Assembly: GCA_020736575.1 (NCBI GenBank)
Contig: JAGPYM010000005.1
Span: forward strand, 1,984,001-2,048,000
Direction: 5' to 3'
Length of the DNA: 64,000 nt
Origin: Thelonectria olida
Taxonomy: Eukaryota; Ascomycota; Sordariomycetes; Hypocreales; Nectriaceae
Shown here: one piece after another, positions 59,771 to 64,000 of the stretch
Layout of the letters: each line of letters opens with the position of its first letter
Numbering within the stretch: the first letter of the stretch is position 1
Program-made: the position numbers and the translations under genes
Notes under the pieces: model-generated
The model's database searches: none
Told to the model about the DNA's origin: nothing
The model's input: the letters and a program-made list of their open reading frames with translations, nothing else

Positions 59771-61612
59771 CCTCGACTCAGCTGATGTCCAAGTGTCGAT
59801 GCAATGCGAGGAGGCCCTTGTTGAGCTTGGATCGTCGAGGTGTCGCAAAGAAGGCGACTGGGCGTTTGAAATTCAAGAACGAGAATGAACTTGTCGAATG
59901 ATGAATTCGCCAAATGTCAGACAACAAAGCGTTATATGTCGGTGATCAGACAAGCTGTGACAGGATTGAAGATGTCGTGCAGGAATAAACCTCACCAGAT
60001 GGACGAAGAATTATCGGCATTGACTGCCCCAAGGCTCGCACGGCATTGCCATCTTCATTGGACCCTTAATACCGTCCGGCCCACAGATGCCAGCGCAAAA
60101 CTTCACACATTTCCAATCCGTTTCGACCTCGGGCGTCATAGTCTCCACCGCCGTGGTTACGGGAGATCAGCAAGACCCCAATGGCTTGTCCACATGGTCA
60201 AGAACGGAGGTCGGATCCTATCAAGACGAGGCCTGGAATATGGAACGCCACGCCGTTACGATAATAGACCCCGGAGGATCATGACACAAACGACGCAAGT
60301 AAGACAGATACGGAAGCTAGCCATGCAGGTCGGGGTGCAAATACCGAGACGTGCGGCTCGGGCTCGGTATCAGGGGCCGAGTTGTTTTAGCCCACAAATT
60401 CTGCACATCGGCCGAGCTGTCCCGAGTGAACCCTGCCACTCCCCCCCTTGCCCCTGGCCTAACATGGGTTCAAGGTGTGTGCTCGGCTTACGGTACCAAC
60501 GACCTCCCTAATCGGACCGTTAGAACATGCGACGGCTCAGGTGATGGCTGCAGCACAGGCAGCAGTTAATGAAGCCCTCACAAATCCAGATTTGGTATAA
60601 GTTGAAACCAAGTGCCGCTGAAGACTTCGCCGCCACCAACCTATTTGGGCTCAGCTCTGCTCAGCTGTGTACAGTAAGGTACATGCTAACGTTAGACTAC
60701 CCCCTCGTTGCCGAGGGTCACCTCTGTGGCGCTGCGGCAGGTGACCACTCCATCTTGACTGATGATACTCGCCCGTTGGTACTTTGCACGGTTACACTCG
60801 TGGGCGAAAGCAGGCGAAGCATCCGGCTAGGTTTCTTGGCCACTGTCACTTCAACTCGAAAAGGCCATCACGTCCGGTGAGGGGAAGTTTGCGAAGAAGG
60901 ATCAGAGAGCCGAGGCTTGGACAAAGCACGGTCCAAGCAAGCAGGAAGGCAAACCAACAGGCAAGCTCAAGTTCGTCCCAGTGAGATAGATAACTACGGT
61001 TGAGCCGAGGCAGCGCTTTCGTCTTTGTGGCAGCAGTGCGATTGGAAAGGGGGGGGGCTTTGGGAGTTTTCATGTTCATAGTCTCGAGAAAACTCATGGT
61101 TCCAAGTCCGAAGCCTCCGAATCGTCTTTGGATCTGACACGGCAAAAAGTGAAGTGGCCCTATACCCCAAGAAGATGCATGTCCCATGAACCATCCTCTC
61201 CAAAGACCCGGACCAATGATATACACGCCCAGCCAACCCATGGTACGTCACTGATCGACATCGACTTGTGACTTAAGGTAGTCTTGGCGAATAAAGTCAG
61301 ATTTAACCTAGACGGCTTCGTATGCTGTCTCACTCAGAAACCACGGCTTACACGGATGGAATGGTTGTTGGTTGCAGTTGAAAACAGGTTTTTTTTCTCT
61401 GCATCATTATCTTGTCAAAACTATCTATCGCTCCCGCTACAACACAACATTTCCAAGGCAGCATGTACATGGATTCTGCAACGTTCCGTATCCCTTGCAG
61501 TCGGTTTGGTCCCTGTAATCCCGCGTTCAACCGCAAAACAAGATTTTGTTTGCCATTGGTCTTCTGTATTACCGAATTCGATGATTCGTTGATTGTCCAC
61601 CGTCCTCACTTC
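59771..61612. other. 1.8 kb intergenic region, promoter of gut2 and 3' flank of the aquaglyceroporin
   Basis: Frames up to about 200 codons near 59885..60511 show no domain, no splice context and poor composition. No supported gene is seen. A G8 run lies at about 61050. Confidence 0.5.
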
Positions 61613-62733
61613 CTAAACCTCCGAGTGAAATGTCTTGTGGGTGTTCGACCAGACGCTTCGTCGAGGCTTCGCGAGCCGGGGAAGGCCGAGCATGTGAGTG
61701 TTGATAGGGCTCTCGCCAGTGTAGATGAACGTGTCGTAGAGGAATCCTCCGAAAGCGGTTCCAAAGAATGGCGCAACCATGGGGATCTATCGACGAGATT
61801 AGCGAAATCAATCAACTGCGCACGTTTGGGGCATACCCAGAAGTAATAGCCTCCAGCCGACCAGACCTCATGTCCGTAACCAATCATGTAAGAAACCAGA
61901 CGAGGACCAAAATCACGTGCGAGATTGATGGCATAGCCTGTCTCCCAACCGAAGCAAGCGCCAATGCCGAAGATGAGGAAGAAGAGGCAGATGGGCAGGA
62001 GAGGTCCGGCGCCGATGTTCTGGCTATCAACCATGGAGAAGATGACCATCTGCAGAATGGTGCTGGCCACGAATTCGGAAAAGAACATGCCCGTTCGAGT
62101 CATAAACTCTGCTGGGTAAGTGCAGAAGACACCAGCAGTCGAATTCTCGAGGCCGACAGTTCGGATACCCGGGCCACCCTCATACATGTCGAAGGCGGAC
62201 TTGTAGTTTGCATAGACAATGGCAGCTCCAGCCATGGCTCCGAGGAGTTGGCCAAAGAAGTAAACGGGGAACTTCCTCCATGGAAGACCGCGGTAGAGGC
62301 AGTTGGCCAAAGTCACAGCCGGGTTGAGATGGCCTCCGGACTTGCCGCCAACGTAGACTCCAAACATGACTCCAATGCTATCGAGAGTCAGCATATTTGA
62401 TACAATTGAATTAGTAGGGGGTAAAACTCACCCCCATCCCCAAGAAATGCTCTGGTAGTCTCCCTTGGTACCTCTGCTGAGCACAACTTGGGCCACGACT
62501 CCATCACCAAACAAGATCAGAGTCATGGTCCCCAGGAACTCTGAGAAGAAGTCCATGCAGTAATCGCGAGCCCGGCTCCAGGCCAGCTGCTGCTCAGCCG
62601 GGGCAGGGGGCACGGACTCGCTGGAGAGCTCGTCATGTTCAATCGCTTTGGAACTCATCTCGATGTTGCGAACGCGGGTGGACTTGTCAATAGACGACTC
62701 GGACATTGAATCTTGGACAGGAGAGATTGGCAT
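61613..62733 (-). CDS. aquaglyceroporin (MIP family, glycerol channel)
   Basis: Three exons (62432..62733, 61837..62377, 61613..61786) encode 338 residues with introns of 54 and 50 nt. A hydrophilic N-terminus of about 65 residues precedes six membrane helices. The first pore loop is GGHLNPAVT. The second is GYAINLARDFGPR, so it has NLA instead of NPA, and it keeps the Asp/Arg of glycerol-conducting members. After the last helix (GTAFGGFLYDTFIYTGESP) comes a short basic tail. Glycerol facilitation across the plasma membrane is the likely role. It is divergent from glycerol kinase and beside gut2. Confidence 0.92.
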
Positions 62734-63844
62734 TGAGATGATCGAAGGTGGCGTGGTTGTTTGACTTCAAGGGGAACAGGGAAGATTTTATGTTCCCGGC
62801 GTGGGCGAGTTTAACGAAGCCGTCCCCGCAAAGTGTTGCAACGACATTGAGGGGCCGTGATCAAGACAGGGTAAATTACTACGAATCTGGACGTTACTAT
62901 CGATTCCCCCGTCATCTATCGCTGACGGACGCCCAGACGCCCTCGCCCAGGCTGCCCGGGCCTCGCCCCCCAGACCGGATCTGGGCTAGAGTACGACGAT
63001 AATCCTGTGAGGCAAATTCCAGCCATACCCCAACCGCATCGAACGATACAAGGGGTTGGAAGAGACCCTCGGGGGAGGCTCGTACGCTTGATGCATTCTC
63101 GGTGTGCGGGACCGAATGGAAGACACGGAATCTTCGGTGGATCGAAGGGTCACCGGGGGGGGGTAAGAGAGAATGTTCCAAGAAGATTGAGAATCGGCCC
63201 CGAGACGAAAACCCGAGACGGACAACCCACCCCCGAGCCCCCGGATTTCTCCAGGCGAGGAGCATCCAAGCGTCGCGGAGAAACGGATGTAGGGCCAAAA
63301 CGGTAGGAGTCCACGTGGGAAACGAGGAGCGAGGCGTTCCTGTGTGTGAGCGAGCGTGCATTTATCCGGCTAGACGGTTGCAAACTAACAGCAGCACGAA
63401 CCGTAAGCAACGAATGCAACTCGGGGTTGGCATCCCGAAGGAAGAGAAGTCTGGACTTGGTCGAGATTTTTTGTGTCCGTCACATGGACGCAGAAACCTC
63501 CACTAAGGTAAAAAAGACGCGGCTCCCAGGGGGCCGGGTCTCAGACATGACTTGCGGACTAGGCAGGGTAGCATCATCCCCACAATCCGGGGATCATGGA
63601 TGGGGTACGGAGGAGCGTCTTGGTGGCAGCTGGGGTCGACGCTCCGGATTGCACCCCGCGGAGGGCAGCTCTTTAGCCGACGGACCTGGGGAGAGCTCTT
63701 TCACATGGAGGATACAAATATTTGAGGGTCCAATTGCTTCTTGACCTCACTATCACCTCATTTTCCCCTCCTCTCCTCTCAAGTCGTCTCTTTGCTGCAA
63801 TTATTCACATCTTCCTCAATCTTACAATCTTACAATCTTGCACA
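62734..63844. promoter_or_regulatory. divergent promoter of aquaglyceroporin and glycerol kinase
   Basis: A 1.1 kb GC-rich shared upstream region. No coding content is recognised. CreA-like sites are listed separately. The kinase side ends in a long pyrimidine-rich leader just before its ATG. Confidence 0.6.
63578..63691. promoter_or_regulatory. four CreA-type (SYGGRG) sites upstream of glycerol kinase
   Basis: CCCCAC at 63578 (minus-strand GTGGGG) and CCGGGG at 63587 form an inverted pair. CTGGGG follows at 63630 and 63686. They lie 150-270 nt before the glycerol kinase ATG. CreA/Mig1 repressors bind such sites in glucose repression; glycerol-use genes are typical targets. The region is GC-rich, which raises the chance rate. 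Confidence 0.45.
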
Positions 63845-64000
63845 ATGCCTTCTGCCAACGGGACTACGCACCTTGCCTTCGTCGGCGCCATTGACCAGGG
63901 CACGACCAGCTCGCGCTTCCTGATCTTTGATTCCACGGGTCAGGTCGTTGCGGCGCATCAGCTCGAATTCAAGCAGATTTATCCTCAGCCTGGGTAAGTT
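63845..64000 (+). CDS. gut1: glycerol kinase, first exon (truncated by window end)
   Basis: ATG 63845 opens [20 protein letters not shown] and continues through [20 protein letters not shown] to FKQIYPQPG. This is the N-terminal ATP-binding phosphate-1 region of FGGY-family glycerol kinases, with the usual EF.QIYP.PGW block cut at a GTAAGT donor (exon end 63993). The rest lies outside the window. The enzyme phosphorylates glycerol to glycerol-3-phosphate in the cytosol, which feeds the adjacent gut2 product. Confidence 0.92.

Noticed and set aside
59885..60511. 208-codon frame upstream of gut2
   Set aside because: Arg/His-rich random-looking translation with no domain, placed in a promoter.
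61050..61065. Run of G residues as a possible structured element
   Set aside because: A single homopolymer run in a GC-mixed promoter; no second run to form a quadruplex of note.

Overview
The window is nuclear DNA of a filamentous ascomycete, most likely a Sordariomycete (Hypocreales-like). The evidence is many short GT-AG introns (about 45-92 nt), fungal-only families (HET, CFEM, Clr5, Zn2Cys6 regulators, a TmpL-type adenylation/reductase fusion, a fungal UDP-galactopyranose mutase), TATA boxes with pyrimidine-rich leaders, and no operons. Exon structures below were rebuilt by hand from splice signals, reading phase and family alignment. No search was run, so all family names rest on recognition of motifs.

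Layout. 0-7.3 kb holds a partial unknown gene, a beta-hydroxyacid dehydrogenase, a NIF3/YqfO-like small protein, a metallo-beta-lactamase-fold lactonase and a zincin peptidase fused to a jacalin-like domain. 9-15 kb has a glycine-zipper protein, an MFS transporter and an Mtr-type amino acid permease. 15-30 kb is an accessory, partly decaying block: a 3.7 kb stretch without a gene, a HET protein, an AT-rich tract beside a wrecked sugar-transporter gene, a Clr5 protein, a direct-repeat pair, two unrecognised small two-exon genes, a CFEM gene with an in-frame stop, and a broken Zn2Cys6 regulator. 29.8-37.1 kb is an efflux module: a full-length ABC-B exporter divergent from an intact Zn2Cys6 regulator, with a shared promoter carrying six same-strand CGTAAA elements. 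37-57.6 kb carries a divergent hydrolase/MFS pair, an ammonium transporter, an enoyl-CoA hydratase-like enzyme, tmpL, a DUR3 urea transporter, UDP-galactopyranose mutase and a predicted myristoylated protein. Both nitrogen transporters have GATA (AreA-type) sites upstream, densely so for the ammonium transporter.

57.7-64 kb is a glycerol-use cluster: mitochondrial FAD glycerol-3-phosphate dehydrogenase, an aquaglyceroporin, and the start of glycerol kinase, the last two divergent across a promoter with four CreA-like sites. Uptake, phosphorylation and oxidation of glycerol are encoded side by side, which parallels the bacterial glpF-glpK-glpD set.

The observations I rate highest are the glycerol cluster, the repeated CGTAAA element in the efflux module and its partial echo upstream of the broken regulator, the GATA-site cluster, the nonsense-interrupted CFEM gene, a possible 3-nt microexon inside a Zn2Cys6 finger, and the two small genes.
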